From the NCBI RefSeq assembly GCF_002272015.1, contig NZ_NPBY01000044.1, forward strand, positions 89,134-153,133: a stretch of DNA of 64,000 nucleotides, read 5' to 3'. Positions 20,664 through 28,444 of the stretch are shown piece by piece (positions within the stretch are counted from its first letter, which is position 1; every line of letters starts with the position of its first letter). The position numbers and the translations under genes were made by a program. This stretch comes from Paenibacillus campinasensis. Lineage in GTDB: Bacteria > Bacillota > Bacilli > Paenibacillales > Paenibacillaceae. The notes beneath the pieces were generated by a model, which was not told the DNA's origin, ran no database searches, and saw only the letters and a list, made by a program, of their open reading frames with translations.

Positions 20664-21647
20664 TTATTCGATAGCCGCTTCTACTTCTTTCACCATTTCC
20701 GATACGGACAGCAAGCCGCCGCCGGAGAGGTACCAATAGTTAGGGTTCAAATAAACGATATGGCCTTCTTTATAAGCATTGGTTGTTTGGACAAGCTCGT
20801 TCTCTACCGTTTGCTGTGCGCTCGACTCGCCGCTTCCTGTTGTCACAACGGCACCGCGGTCAACAACAAACAAGTAGTCCGGATTTTGCTCTACAATGTA
20901 CTCATTGGAAATGTCCTTGCCGTGCGTGCTTACTTCAATGCTGCTGTCAACGGCTTCAAAGCCGAATACATCGTGCAGAATACCGAAGCGGGAACCCGGG
21001 CCGTAAGCGCTGATTTTGCCTTCGTTCGCCAGAATGATCAATGCATTTTTGCCGGAAGCTGTCGCTTTTTCATTCAGAGCCTTAATGCTCTCCTCAATGT
21101 CGGCAAGCTTTTGCTCAACCTCGACATCTTTATCGAAGATTTGCCCCAGCGTATGCATGTTTTCTTTAAAAGAATCCATGTAACGACTTGTATCTACACC
21201 CAGATAAATGGTTGGGCCGATTTTTTGCAGCTCGTCATAAGCTTCCTGCTGTCTTCCGGAAATGATAATCAAATCCGGTTTGATGCTGTTGATTTTCTCG
21301 AAATCCGGCTCCTTCAGGCTGCCGACATTCTCGTACTTGGCATCCTCGAATTTGGACAGATACGGAGGAATGTTCGCCTGCGGCACACCGGCTACTTCAA
21401 CGCCGAGCTCATCCAGGGAATCCAGAATCCCGAAATCAAACACAACGACCTTGGCCGGATTCTTTGTCACTTTGGTTTCACCAAGCTGATGTGTAATCGT
21501 CAATTCCTCAGCTACAGGAGCTTCGGGCTCGCCACCGCCGGCACCATTCGCTCCGCCTGCAGCGCTGGAAGCTCCTTGATCCTGACCGCATGCTGCGATT
21601 ACGATAGTAAATACGGTTAGGGTTAATAGAATCAGCCATTTTTTCAT
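20664..21647 (-). CDS. Iron-siderophore ABC transporter binding lipoprotein (YclQ-like)
   Basis: Surface lipoprotein that would capture ferric siderophore, probably of the petrobactin type handled by Bacillus YclQ. The signal peptide ends in a lipobox IVIAACGQ. The mature part begins with a Gly/Ser/Ala-rich tether, then the PBP domain opens LTITHQLGETKV and FDFGILDSLDELGVEVAG and contains IKPDLIIISGRQQ. The ATG at 21647 has GAGGAG eight bases upstream. It is the last gene of a four-gene minus-strand set (permease, permease, ATPase, binding protein). The gap before it holds a hairpin, which could set its level relative to the membrane components. Confidence 0.9.
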   Translation of the reverse strand: MKKWLILLTLTVFTIVIAACGQDQGASSAAGGANGAGGGEPEAPVAEELTITHQLGETKVTKNPAKVVVFDFGILDSLDELGVEVAGVPQANIPPYLSKFEDAKYENVGSLKEPDFEKINSIKPDLIIISGRQQEAYDELQKIGPTIYLGVDTSRYMDSFKENMHTLGQIFDKDVEVEQKLADIEESIKALNEKATASGKNALIILANEGKISAYGPGSRFGILHDVFGFEAVDSSIEVSTHGKDISNEYIVEQNPDYLFVVDRGAVVTTGSGESSAQQTVENELVQTTNAYKEGHIVYLNPNYWYLSGGGLLSVSEMVKEVEAAIE

Positions 21648-21736
21648 ATGTAACACTCCTCTAAATATTATATAATTTCTTCAATTTCTTACTATATATG
21701 GATTCCTAAGACGGCAGTAAGCCTGCCCTGATAAGC

Positions 21737-21755
21737 CAAGGCCACAAGGGCCTTG
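21737..21755 (-). other. Hairpin between ATPase and binding-protein genes
   Basis: CAAGGCC and GGCCTTG arms with a 5-base loop. No T tract follows. It may protect the binding-protein part of the message from decay or slow the polymerase. Confidence 0.4.
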
Positions 21756-21793
21756 TGCTACAGATCGTAAAGGCTGAGCCTACTCATGAAACA

Positions 21794-22552
21794 TCAGGCA
21801 TAATACACGCATACACGGTTGTCATTGATTTCCTCAATCTTGATATCCATATCGTAGATGTCCCGCAGCACCTGACTTTGAATAATCGAGTCTGTCTTAC
21901 CCTCGTTCTCAATCCGTCCATCCTTCAACGCCACGATGTAATCGGAGTAAAAGGAAGCAAAGTTAATGTCATGGATGACAATCACAATGGTTTTGTTCAG
22001 ATCCGCAACAAGCTTTCGAAGGATCTTCATAATCTGGACCGAATGTTTCATATCCAGGTTATTCAGAGGCTCATCGAGCAGGATGTAATCGGTATCCTGG
22101 GCAATCGTCATCGCGATATACGCGCGCTGCAGCTGCCCGCCGCTCAGCTGGTGAAGATACCGGTGCTGCATTTCCTCCAGCCCCATATAGCCGATCGCTT
22201 CATCCACGAACTTCTCATCCTCTGCATTCAGCCTGCCTTGGGAATACGGAAAACGCCCGAAGGATACAAGCTCTCTCACAGTCAGCCGCAGACTGATGTG
22301 ATTGGACTGCTTGAGGATGGAAATTTTCTTTGCCAGATCACCGCTCTTCCACTGGCTTACCTCTTTGCCATCAACCAGAATTTGTCCGGTGTCCTTGCCA
22401 GTCAATCTGCTGATCATGGACAGCAAGGTGCTTTTTCCGGCCCCGTTGGGACCGATGAACGAGGTAATTTGCCCTGTCGGGATCGTAATCGACACATTAT
22501 CAACGACTTTTTTGCCGCCATAGACCTTCGATACATTCGTTACCTGGATCAT
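21794..22552 (-). CDS. Iron-siderophore ABC transporter ATPase (YclP-like)
   Basis: Cytoplasmic ATPase of the importer, 252 aa. Walker A is GPNGAGKSTL (about residues 34-43), the signature is LSGGQLQRAYIAM (about 135), Walker B is YILLDEPLNNLD and the H-loop is VIHDINFAS. The FeCT family is indicated by the QLQRA signature form and the permease neighbours. Its ATG overlaps the upstream permease stop by four bases, and AAAGGAGAG precedes it. Confidence 0.93.
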   Translation of the reverse strand: MIQVTNVSKVYGGKKVVDNVSITIPTGQITSFIGPNGAGKSTLLSMISRLTGKDTGQILVDGKEVSQWKSGDLAKKISILKQSNHISLRLTVRELVSFGRFPYSQGRLNAEDEKFVDEAIGYMGLEEMQHRYLHQLSGGQLQRAYIAMTIAQDTDYILLDEPLNNLDMKHSVQIMKILRKLVADLNKTIVIVIHDINFASFYSDYIVALKDGRIENEGKTDSIIQSQVLRDIYDMDIKIEEINDNRVCVYYA

Positions 22553-23499
22553 GCTTTACTCTCCTTTAATAGCAGATAGATGAAATAAACACCGCCGATG
22601 AAATTGATGATGACACTTAGCGTCGTGGAGAAAGTGAATACCCGTTCTACCACGAGCTGCCCTCCGACAAGCGCGATCACGCTAATCAGAATGGAAGCGG
22701 TAATGAGATAGGAATGCCGGTAGGTCTTCATCCATTCATAGGCCACATTAACGACCAGAAGGCCCAGGAATGTAATCGGCCCTACCAGGGCGGTCGCTGC
22801 GGAGATCAATATTGCAACGACAATCAGCAGCCGCTTCACCGCATAATCATACGGAACCCCGAGATTGATCGCCTGCTCTCTTCCGAGTGAAATCACATTC
22901 AGATATTTGGCAAACCTTGCAAAGTACAGAAGTGCTGCAGCCATTACGATGCCGGCGATGAGCAGCAGCTCGGTCTTCACATTGTTGAAGCTGGCAAACA
23001 TCTTGTCAGATACGAACTGGAACTCATTCGGATCGATGAGCACCTCCATGAAAGATGTCATACTGGAGAACAGCGTCCCGAAGATCATGCCGATCAAGAG
23101 CAGGAAGAATATCGATCTGCTGCCTTCCCTGCGGAACAACATTTTGTACAGTATCCCTGAGAAAATCACCATGAGACAGACATTTATCAGAAAGTTCGCA
23201 TTCGCCCCCATCTGGTACAGGGTAAAGGAGCCAAATACGAAAATGACTGTGGTCTGAATGAGCATATACAGTGAATCCAGCCCCATAACGCTTGGCGTCA
23301 ATATCCGATTGTTCGTTACGGTCTGGAACACCATCGTTGACAGCGCAATGGCTCCGCCGGTCATTACGATGGCCAGCACCTTCTTGACTCTTCGCGGAAA
23401 CGCATAATCCCAGCTTCCATTAAGATCAATGAGCAGGAACAAAGCGATCAGAACGGTGGACACCGCAGCCAGGAGAATGATTTTGCCTTTAAGATTCAT
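22549..23499 (-). CDS. Iron-siderophore ABC transporter permease (YclO-like)
   Basis: Integral membrane subunit of 316 aa with about nine hydrophobic segments. FecCD-family marks are GGAIALSTMVFQTVTNN near the first loops and the ATPase-coupling loop region LVGPITFLGLLVVN. The start codon lies inside the end of the preceding permease gene (11-base overlap) with AGGAGAAGGG upstream. Together the two permeases would form a heterodimer, as in the Bacillus YclN-YclO petrobactin importer. Confidence 0.92.
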   Translation of the reverse strand: MNLKGKIILLAAVSTVLIALFLLIDLNGSWDYAFPRRVKKVLAIVMTGGAIALSTMVFQTVTNNRILTPSVMGLDSLYMLIQTTVIFVFGSFTLYQMGANANFLINVCLMVIFSGILYKMLFRREGSRSIFFLLLIGMIFGTLFSSMTSFMEVLIDPNEFQFVSDKMFASFNNVKTELLLIAGIVMAAALLYFARFAKYLNVISLGREQAINLGVPYDYAVKRLLIVVAILISAATALVGPITFLGLLVVNVAYEWMKTYRHSYLITASILISVIALVGGQLVVERVFTFSTTLSVIINFIGGVYFIYLLLKESKA

Positions 23500-24442
23500 G
23501 TGCCCTTCTCCTCATCAGCAAATAGATAAATATACCGCTTCCGAGCACGCCTACAGTCAGACTGATCGGAATTTCATAAGGATAGATAATAATCCGTCCC
23601 AGAATGTCGCAAAACAGCACAAACCCTGCTCCCAGCAGCGCGGTGTGCGAGAGGCTCTTCTTCAGGTGATCCCCCTGATACAGGCTGACGATATTCGGAA
23701 TAATGAGCCCGAGAAACGGAATCATCCCTACCGTCAGGACGACGGATGCCGTTACCATCGCCACGATCACAAGGCCGGTGTTCACAACACTTCGGTAATG
23801 GAGGCCCAGGTTCGTTGCAAACTCTTCCCCCATTCCGGCGACCGTGAACTTGTTGGCAAACAGATAAGCCAGAACGACAAGCGGTATGCTGATGTACATC
23901 AGCTCGTAGTTTCCTCTGAGAATCATGGAGAAGTCTCCTTGAAGCCAAGCGGACATGTTCTGAATCAGATCATATTTATAAGCGAAGAATGTCGCAATCG
24001 AACTGACGATGTTGCCAAACATCAATCCGACCAGCGGGATAAAGACCGCGTCCTTGAACTTGATCCGATCCAGTATCTTCATAAATATGAACGTACCGGC
24101 AAGAGCGAATACGAAGGCAACGAGCATTTTGACAAGCGGACCCGAAGTCGAGAAGACGAGCATTGCAACCAGAATTCCCAGTCTGGCCGAATCCATCGTT
24201 CCGGCTGTCGTTGGCGATACGAATTTGTTGCGGCTGAGCTGCTGCATAATCAAACCGCAGATGCTCATGCTTACACCGGCTAATAGCAGACTCACCAGCC
24301 TCGGTATTCGGCTCGCGACCATAATATGCTGCTGCTGCTCCGTCATACGGAACAGGTCAAGAGGGGTGATGTCCTTGACCCCGATGAACAAAGAGATCAT
24401 GGACAGCACGATAACGATGGCGATCAAATATCGAATCTTCAT
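23489..24442 (-). CDS. Iron-siderophore ABC transporter permease (YclN-like)
   Basis: First gene of the importer operon, encoding a 317-aa FecCD-family permease. It has about nine membrane helices, the family motif LLAGVSMSICGLIMQQL and the coupling-loop region VGMIPFLGLIIPNI. AAAGGAAAG precedes the ATG. The promoter lies about 90 bases upstream between two Fur-box-like sequences, so the operon should be switched on by iron starvation. Confidence 0.92.
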   Translation of the reverse strand: MKIRYLIAIVIVLSMISLFIGVKDITPLDLFRMTEQQQHIMVASRIPRLVSLLLAGVSMSICGLIMQQLSRNKFVSPTTAGTMDSARLGILVAMLVFSTSGPLVKMLVAFVFALAGTFIFMKILDRIKFKDAVFIPLVGLMFGNIVSSIATFFAYKYDLIQNMSAWLQGDFSMILRGNYELMYISIPLVVLAYLFANKFTVAGMGEEFATNLGLHYRSVVNTGLVIVAMVTASVVLTVGMIPFLGLIIPNIVSLYQGDHLKKSLSHTALLGAGFVLFCDILGRIIIYPYEIPISLTVGVLGSGIFIYLLMRRRAHES

Positions 24443-24503
24443 GGCACTTTCCTTTTAATGCAGTGTATCAGCAGCACAAGCGATTTTGTATGCCGACCCA
24501 ATT

Positions 24504-24522
24504 GATAGTGATTCTCATTTTC
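24504..24522. promoter_or_regulatory. Fur box
   Basis: GATAGTGATTCTCATTTTC matches the classical 19-base Fur consensus at 15 positions. It covers the start-site region just downstream of the importer -10 box, a repressing position. Confidence 0.85.
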
Positions 24523-24534
24523 GCTATGTTTAGC

Positions 24535-24563
24535 ATTATAGCATTCACTTAATTTGCCATCAA
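24535..24563 (-). promoter_or_regulatory. SigA promoter of the siderophore importer operon
   Basis: Minus-strand TTGATG (24563-24558), a 17-base spacer and perfect TATAAT (24540-24535). Confidence 0.8.
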
Positions 24564-24570
24564 GTCTAAA

Positions 24571-24585
24571 TGAGAATAAAAATCA
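24571..24585. promoter_or_regulatory. Second Fur-box-like site
   Basis: TGAGAATAAAAATCA fits the 7-1-7 Fur form (TGATAAT-N-ATTATCA) at most positions. It lies just upstream of the -35 box, so Fur could bind on both sides of the promoter. Confidence 0.55.
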
Positions 24586-24653
24586 ATTAAAATTTGATTT
24601 TTGTCATTTTCGTGGATTTGGTTCACAAGACGTCTGAATGTTTAATTTTCTTC

Positions 24654-24683
24654 TTGACAGCGATGACGAATTTGTAATATTAT
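24654..24683 (+). promoter_or_regulatory. SigA promoter of the nitroreductase gene
   Basis: Perfect TTGACA, an 18-base spacer and TATTAT. The predicted start lies about 175 bases before the coding region. Confidence 0.75.
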
Positions 24684-24695
24684 CCTTACATAAAT

Positions 24696-24732
24696 ATTAT
24701 TCCTTACCATTTGTAAGTAAGTAGGGAATAAT
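24696..24732. promoter_or_regulatory. Nested inverted repeats, candidate operator of the nitroreductase gene
   Basis: ATTATTCC (24696-24703) pairs with GGAATAAT (24725-24732). Just inside is CTTAC-N5-GTAAG (24703-24717). The region covers the predicted transcript start. HxlR-family redox regulators commonly control nitroreductases through such TTAC-GTAA palindromes, but the regulator is not encoded nearby. Confidence 0.45.
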
Positions 24733-24737
24733 GATTA

Positions 24738-24768
24738 ACGAGGGATTTTTCCATTGGAATTCCCTCGT
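24738..24768 (+). other. Leader hairpin
   Basis: ACGAGGGA and TCCCTCGT arms, with inner TCCA/TGGA pairing, lie in the untranslated leader of the nitroreductase message. No T tract follows, so it is more likely a stability or decay element than a terminator. Confidence 0.4.
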
Positions 24769-24866
24769 GCATATTCGCCTGATTACAGGGAAATCTTAAA
24801 TCAGGTTTGTATCTGAGAAGCTTGGCCATTTTTGGTACAAAAACAACGATAGCAGGAGGTTTACCC

Positions 24867-25469
24867 ATGTCCAAAGATTTTTCTACAGCCATTAAAGAGC
24901 GCCGTTCTTACTATGCCATCACGAAAGAATCTGTCATCTCTGACGAACGGATCCAAGAAATCGTGAATGAAGCCGTGAAATACACGCCGTCTTCCTTCAA
25001 CTCCCAAAGCGCACGTGTCGTTGTCCTGCTTGGTGAACAGCATGATAAACTGTGGAATATTACAGAAGGAATTCTGAAAGAAGTGGTTGGCGATGGAGAT
25101 GCTTTCAAATCCACTGCCGAGAAGATGGCTTCCTTCCGTGCAGGTTACGGTACGGTATTGTTCTTTGAAGACAATGATGTCGTTGCAGACCTGCAGAAAA
25201 ACTTTGCACTGTATGCGGACAATTTTCCGGTATGGTCCAATCAATCCAACGGCATGCTGCAGTTAGTCGTTTGGACAGCCCTCGAGGCAGAAGGTCTTGG
25301 CGCTTCGCTCCAGCATTACAATCCACTGATCGACGACAAGGTCAAAGCCGAGTGGAGCATCCCGGACAGCTGGAAGCTGATCGCCCAGATGCCGTTTGGC
25401 AAACCGGCAGCCGAGCCTGGAGACAAAGAATTCGCTCCTATTGAAGATCGCGTAAAAGTATACAAATAA
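24867..25469 (+). CDS. Nitroreductase-family flavoprotein (Frm2/YdgI-like)
   Basis: FMN-dependent oxidoreductase of 200 aa. The N-terminal IKERRSYYAITKESV is the flavin-binding start typical of the small Frm2-type nitroreductases, followed by YTPSSFNSQSARVVVL and, near the C-terminus, AQMPFGKPAAEPGDKEF. These enzymes reduce nitroaromatics and quinones with NAD(P)H; the physiological substrate is unknown. The ATG at 24867 has AGGAGG upstream; an earlier in-frame start has no site. The gene stands alone with its own promoter, a palindromic operator candidate and a terminator. It is divergent from the iron-uptake operon. Confidence 0.88.
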   Translation: MSKDFSTAIKERRSYYAITKESVISDERIQEIVNEAVKYTPSSFNSQSARVVVLLGEQHDKLWNITEGILKEVVGDGDAFKSTAEKMASFRAGYGTVLFFEDNDVVADLQKNFALYADNFPVWSNQSNGMLQLVVWTALEAEGLGASLQHYNPLIDDKVKAEWSIPDSWKLIAQMPFGKPAAEPGDKEFAPIEDRVKVYK

Positions 25470-25559
25470 GGAATTCTGGAGTTGGTCATCAGCACGCGAG
25501 TGCCGTCAGGCCAGCTCTTTTATTAACAAAACTCTGCTTCCCCTCATCCATGAAATGAT

Positions 25560-25587
25560 AAAGACCCGGCCTCACGGCCGGGTCTTT
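25560..25587. terminator. Terminator after the nitroreductase gene
   Basis: Perfect 12-bp stem AAAGACCCGGCC with GGCCGGGTCTTT around TCAC. It can act on both strands and would also stop transcription from the small YjcZ-like gene. Confidence 0.9.
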
Positions 25588-25632
25588 ATCTCGTGTATCG
25601 CGCATTGCTAGGATGCCTTGCCCATGGTGGGA

Positions 25633-25728
25633 TTAAACCCAAGCAACTGTGATGATAACAAGCAGGATGAAGAGGACCAGAACCACACCTGTAGAAGTTC
25701 CCCAGAAACCACCGTATGCTCCGCTCAT
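25633..25728 (-). CDS. YjcZ-family sporulation peptide
   Basis: A 31-aa peptide: a short Gly/Tyr-rich head (MSGAYGGFWG) followed by one hydrophobic helix (VVLVLFILLVIITVAWV). This is the pattern of YjcZ-type small sporulation proteins of Bacillus and Paenibacillus. The ATG has GGGAGGGA six bases upstream. It is a single-gene unit that runs into the shared hairpin at 25560-25587. A membrane place in the forespore or mother cell is likely from the family. The function is not known. Confidence 0.85.
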   Translation of the reverse strand: MSGAYGGFWGTSTGVVLVLFILLVIITVAWV

Positions 25729-25831
25729 GGCAATCCCTCCCGAAAAAATAAGGTTGCGTGATGTAATCACAATATTAATCTATTAGTGATGCAGCCACGC
25801 GGGAACGGCGATTGTCCTTCTTGTCCTCGGC

Positions 25832-26530
25832 CTATTCTTCGTATCCGACAAGAAGAAACCCGCCATAGGCATTCAGCGTATCGGCGCACAGATCCATCAG
25901 CTGAGCGGGCTCATCCTGATGATAGATCGCCTCCATCGCTTGCTCCAGCCGCTGCGAGAAGTCAGGATCGAAAGCGCTCAGCAGGCGAAACAGCGTCTTG
26001 CCTTCTCCTGTCCACTGATTATGAACGCGCAGGACAAACTCACTTAGCAGCGTTGTAATCTTTTGCACGGTGAACCATAGCTCCGCTCCCGGCCGCACAC
26101 TTCTCAGATCGGCAATGTACTCTGTGAGCATGTAACGGTATGCGTCAATATCCGATGAAACCAGGGGGAACGGTCCGTAGCGAAGATCGCTCTGCGCCTC
26201 ATGCAGAACCTCGTCGCCATCCGGTGTGCGGCGAATGACTTTGCCTTCGGCAATAATCCGCTGCAGGGTCGGGTTCCCCGCCATAATGCCCTGGTCAAAA
26301 TAAGTACGATATACGTCTATAGGCAGCAGAAACAGCTCTACTACCCAGCCGCAAGCTTCTATGGTTCTCCGCTGGAGCTCTTCCCCGTCACGCTTGACAA
26401 CGGCAATATCCAAATCGGAAAATTCGTTGAACTCGCCGCGTCCTGCGCTCCCGCCCAGCACAGCAAGCAAACAGTCCGGATACGAATCCTCAATAATTCG
26501 CTCCGCAGCCAGCATCGGCTCCATCCTCAT
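25832..26530 (-). CDS. Nucleotidyltransferase-domain protein
   Basis: A 232-aa protein with the Pol-beta-type nucleotidyltransferase motif GGSAGRGEFNEFSDLDIAVV near residue 30, where the GS and the DxD metal ligands are intact. The helical C-terminal half (about 110-232) resembles aminoglycoside adenylyltransferase-like and kanamycin nucleotidyltransferase-like proteins. It could modify a small molecule such as an antibiotic, or belong to a housekeeping group. The sequence does not decide. The ATG at 26530 has GGGGGAAGG upstream. It is divergent from a methyltransferase gene. Confidence 0.75.
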   Translation of the reverse strand: MRMEPMLAAERIIEDSYPDCLLAVLGGSAGRGEFNEFSDLDIAVVKRDGEELQRRTIEACGWVVELFLLPIDVYRTYFDQGIMAGNPTLQRIIAEGKVIRRTPDGDEVLHEAQSDLRYGPFPLVSSDIDAYRYMLTEYIADLRSVRPGAELWFTVQKITTLLSEFVLRVHNQWTGEGKTLFRLLSAFDPDFSQRLEQAMEAIYHQDEPAQLMDLCADTLNAYGGFLLVGYEE

Positions 26531-26689
26531 CGTTACCTTCCCCCAATGCCTATTCCGGACACCGGAACAGCCCAGTTTCCCTTCCCGATAAAAAGGGCTC
26601 AAAATATTAAATTCAGCTTAAACGAAAGACGTACCTCCATCATATGGTAAATAAAACGAATGTGTTGGTGCTGATTATAGGGAGAAGGG

Positions 26690-27442
26690 ATGCTTACAAA
26701 CATGAACTACATTAATATGCTGTCAAAACTCGGTATGGGCAGCGCCCACCCCGGCGGATTTGAAGCGACGCTGCGGCTGCTGAAGAACTATCCGATTGAG
26801 CCGGGCAGCCGGATTCTTGAGGTTGGCTGCGGAACCGGACGAACCGCCTGCTATTTGTCCGAGCAGGGACATCATGTGACAGCCATTGACCTGAATGAGC
26901 ACATGCTGAACAAAGCGCGGACCCGTGCCACAACGATGCAGGTTGAGGTCGAGTTTCTGCAAGCGGATGTCTGTGCCCTTCCGTTTCCGAATGCGCAGTT
27001 TGACATCATTATTGCAGAATCCGTGACCGTCTTCACCGATACAAGCCGTTCTCTTCCGGAATATAGCCGGGTTCTGGCTCCCGGCGGCAAGCTGTACGAC
27101 CGCGAGCTCATTCTGGACAAAAACATGCCGGAGGCAAAGCTCTCGGAACTGCAAAACTTCTTCGGCATTCCGCGGCTGATGAAGCGGGAGGAATGGAAAC
27201 AGGCCTTTCTTGAGAGCGGCTTTGGAAGCCAGGACATCCTTGAATATCATTACTTTACCGAGCAGCTGAAAGAGGATCAGACCCGCCACCTGGACGCACT
27301 GGAGCTGCGCGACGAAGGCGCTTTGCTTGACCTGTCACTGTGGGAAACCGTGTTTCAGCATGACCGGATGATTCTCGACAACAGCGATTACTTGGCATCC
27401 GCACTGTTCCTCGCTCAAAAAGCTGAACATGCAAGCTCATAG
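26690..27442 (+). CDS. SAM-dependent methyltransferase, class I
   Basis: A 250-aa methyltransferase of the Methyltransf_11 type. Motif I is ILEVGCGTGRTACYL (about residues 39-53), motif II is VTAIDLNEHML and motif IV is FDIIIAESV. The region after the core (GKLYDRELILDKNMPEAKL) varies, so the acceptor is unknown. The ATG at 26690 lies directly behind GGGAGAAGGG; an ATG four codons later is an alternative start. It is divergent from the nucleotidyltransferase gene, which may be chance. Confidence 0.85.
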   Translation: MLTNMNYINMLSKLGMGSAHPGGFEATLRLLKNYPIEPGSRILEVGCGTGRTACYLSEQGHHVTAIDLNEHMLNKARTRATTMQVEVEFLQADVCALPFPNAQFDIIIAESVTVFTDTSRSLPEYSRVLAPGGKLYDRELILDKNMPEAKLSELQNFFGIPRLMKREEWKQAFLESGFGSQDILEYHYFTEQLKEDQTRHLDALELRDEGALLDLSLWETVFQHDRMILDNSDYLASALFLAQKAEHASS

Positions 27443-27469
27443 CCTCGACCACAGCTTCAATCCATATAA

Positions 27470-27507
27470 CAAGGGCCCCCGTCGCCTTCGCACGAGTGGC
27501 CCTTGTC
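27470..27507. terminator. Hairpin after the methyltransferase gene
   Basis: CAAGGGCC and GGCCCTTG arms with a 20-base loop, followed by TCTTC. It is a moderate terminator for the plus-strand gene. Confidence 0.55.
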
Positions 27508-27633
27508 TTCGTCAATGTTTGATTTCATCATGATCTGTCCAGCCGTTCCGGAGCGGCTAAACCGGCTGTTTTCTTGCTACAAACGTAATCCACTGGCTTT
27601 GGAACAACACCTCGCGACCGGCCGTCTCCACCC

Positions 27634-27816
27634 TTAAACCGCATCTACTCTCGATTGCGGTGCCCCATCACAACGTTTGCATACCTTGACAGCCGTACCG
27701 TCAGTTTTCGTGCGGGGATAGAGAAGCTTCGTGCGAGTGCTGCCGCAGATTGGACAAGTGCCGCGTGCTCGGCTTGGCAGATGCCATAGTGATTTTCCTC
27801 TTTTTTGTTTGGCCAT
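27634..27816 (-). CDS. Small zinc-ribbon protein
   Basis: A 60-aa basic protein with two CxxC knuckles: CPIC at 21-24 and CKRC at 46-49. The 21-residue linker contains the basic, aromatic segment KLLYPRTKTDG. The N-terminus (MAKQKRGKSLWHLPSRARGT) is strongly basic. Four Cys in this layout indicate a single zinc ribbon that probably binds nucleic acid or ribosomes. I do not recognise a named family. GGGGGAA lies six bases before the ATG, so translation is well supported. Confidence 0.7.
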   Translation of the reverse strand: MAKQKRGKSLWHLPSRARGTCPICGSTRTKLLYPRTKTDGTAVKVCKRCDGAPQSRVDAV

Positions 27817-27884
27817 CGATCATTCCCCCATTCATCGCTTTCAGAACTGTACTATGACAGTGCTTAAATATATGAATGGGCTGA

Positions 27885-28010
27885 TTAAATGATGACGTCC
27901 GATTCGGCTGCGAGAGTGCTCCCCGACATGCCATCATCAATAATCTCTAGTTTAGCATGCTCTTCCAGTGTTTGACGAACATTAGCGGTAGCAAGCTTAA
28001 CTGTAACAAC
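27885..28010 (-). pseudogene. Possible remnant of a small coding sequence
   Basis: Just downstream of the ASRT gene, a strong AGGAGGAG (28010-28017) is followed by about 40 codons of protein-like sequence (TVKLATANVRQTLEEHAKLE, then IIDDGMSGSTLAAESDVII and a stop). No ATG, GTG or TTG lies in that frame near the site; the TTG that follows the site is in another frame and closes after about 20 codons. A start-codon loss or small deletion may have broken a short gene. It has no recognised family. Confidence 0.3.
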
Positions 28011-28042
28011 TCCTCCTGAAAGTGACTCCCCATACTCGCTCC

Positions 28043-28411
28043 CTACTCCCTCACCGGAAAAGCCATAACACTCATCAGCGCGTTCTCCGCCTGCGTGGAA
28101 TCGAGCCGGCTGTACTGCACATATACAGGCACAGAGCTCCGCACCTCCATCGCATAGGGGACACCGGGAGGAATCCGTTCGCTGCCCGCAATTAATGAGC
28201 TCGTTCGAATATGGCGTGTTCTTCGCGCAGGCACGATGGCCTGCATATTCATCAGCGGCTCGCGGTCTTCGAAATAAGCATGAATCGTCACCTCCGCGTC
28301 CTGATCCGAGGTGTTCAGCACACAGACCGATTCATGGCTGACCAGTTCCCCGCAGCTTGACGGCGGAATGTATCCGTCCGGAATGATCCATAGCGTTTCA
28401 GCTTTCGACAT
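28043..28411 (-). CDS. Sensory rhodopsin transducer (ASRT) family protein
   Basis: A 122-aa beta-sandwich protein of the family first seen as the soluble transducer of Anabaena sensory rhodopsin. Marks are LWIIPDGYIPP near the N-terminus, SHESVCVLNTSDQDAEVTI, then VPARRTRHIRTS and YVQYSRLD. No rhodopsin is present. Most bacterial members lie in polysaccharide-use loci and are thought to bind a carbohydrate-related ligand, which fits here: it is the second gene of a pair with the rhamnogalacturonan acetylesterase (33-base gap) next to a complete rhamnogalacturonan import locus. The start has GGGAGC upstream. Confidence 0.88.
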   Translation of the reverse strand: MSKAETLWIIPDGYIPPSSCGELVSHESVCVLNTSDQDAEVTIHAYFEDREPLMNMQAIVPARRTRHIRTSSLIAGSERIPPGVPYAMEVRSSVPVYVQYSRLDSTQAENALMSVMAFPVRE

Positions 28412-28444
28412 CTAACATCGCTCCCTGCTCGATTGGATTCCCAC

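Larger units (their letters stand above)
24443..24866. promoter_or_regulatory. Divergent control region of the siderophore operon and nitroreductase
   Basis: A 424-base AT-rich stretch with no gene. It holds a minus-strand promoter with two Fur-box-like sites (24504-24585), a plus-strand promoter (24654-24683), nested palindromes (24696-24732) and a leader hairpin (24738-24768), each listed separately. Confidence 0.8.
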
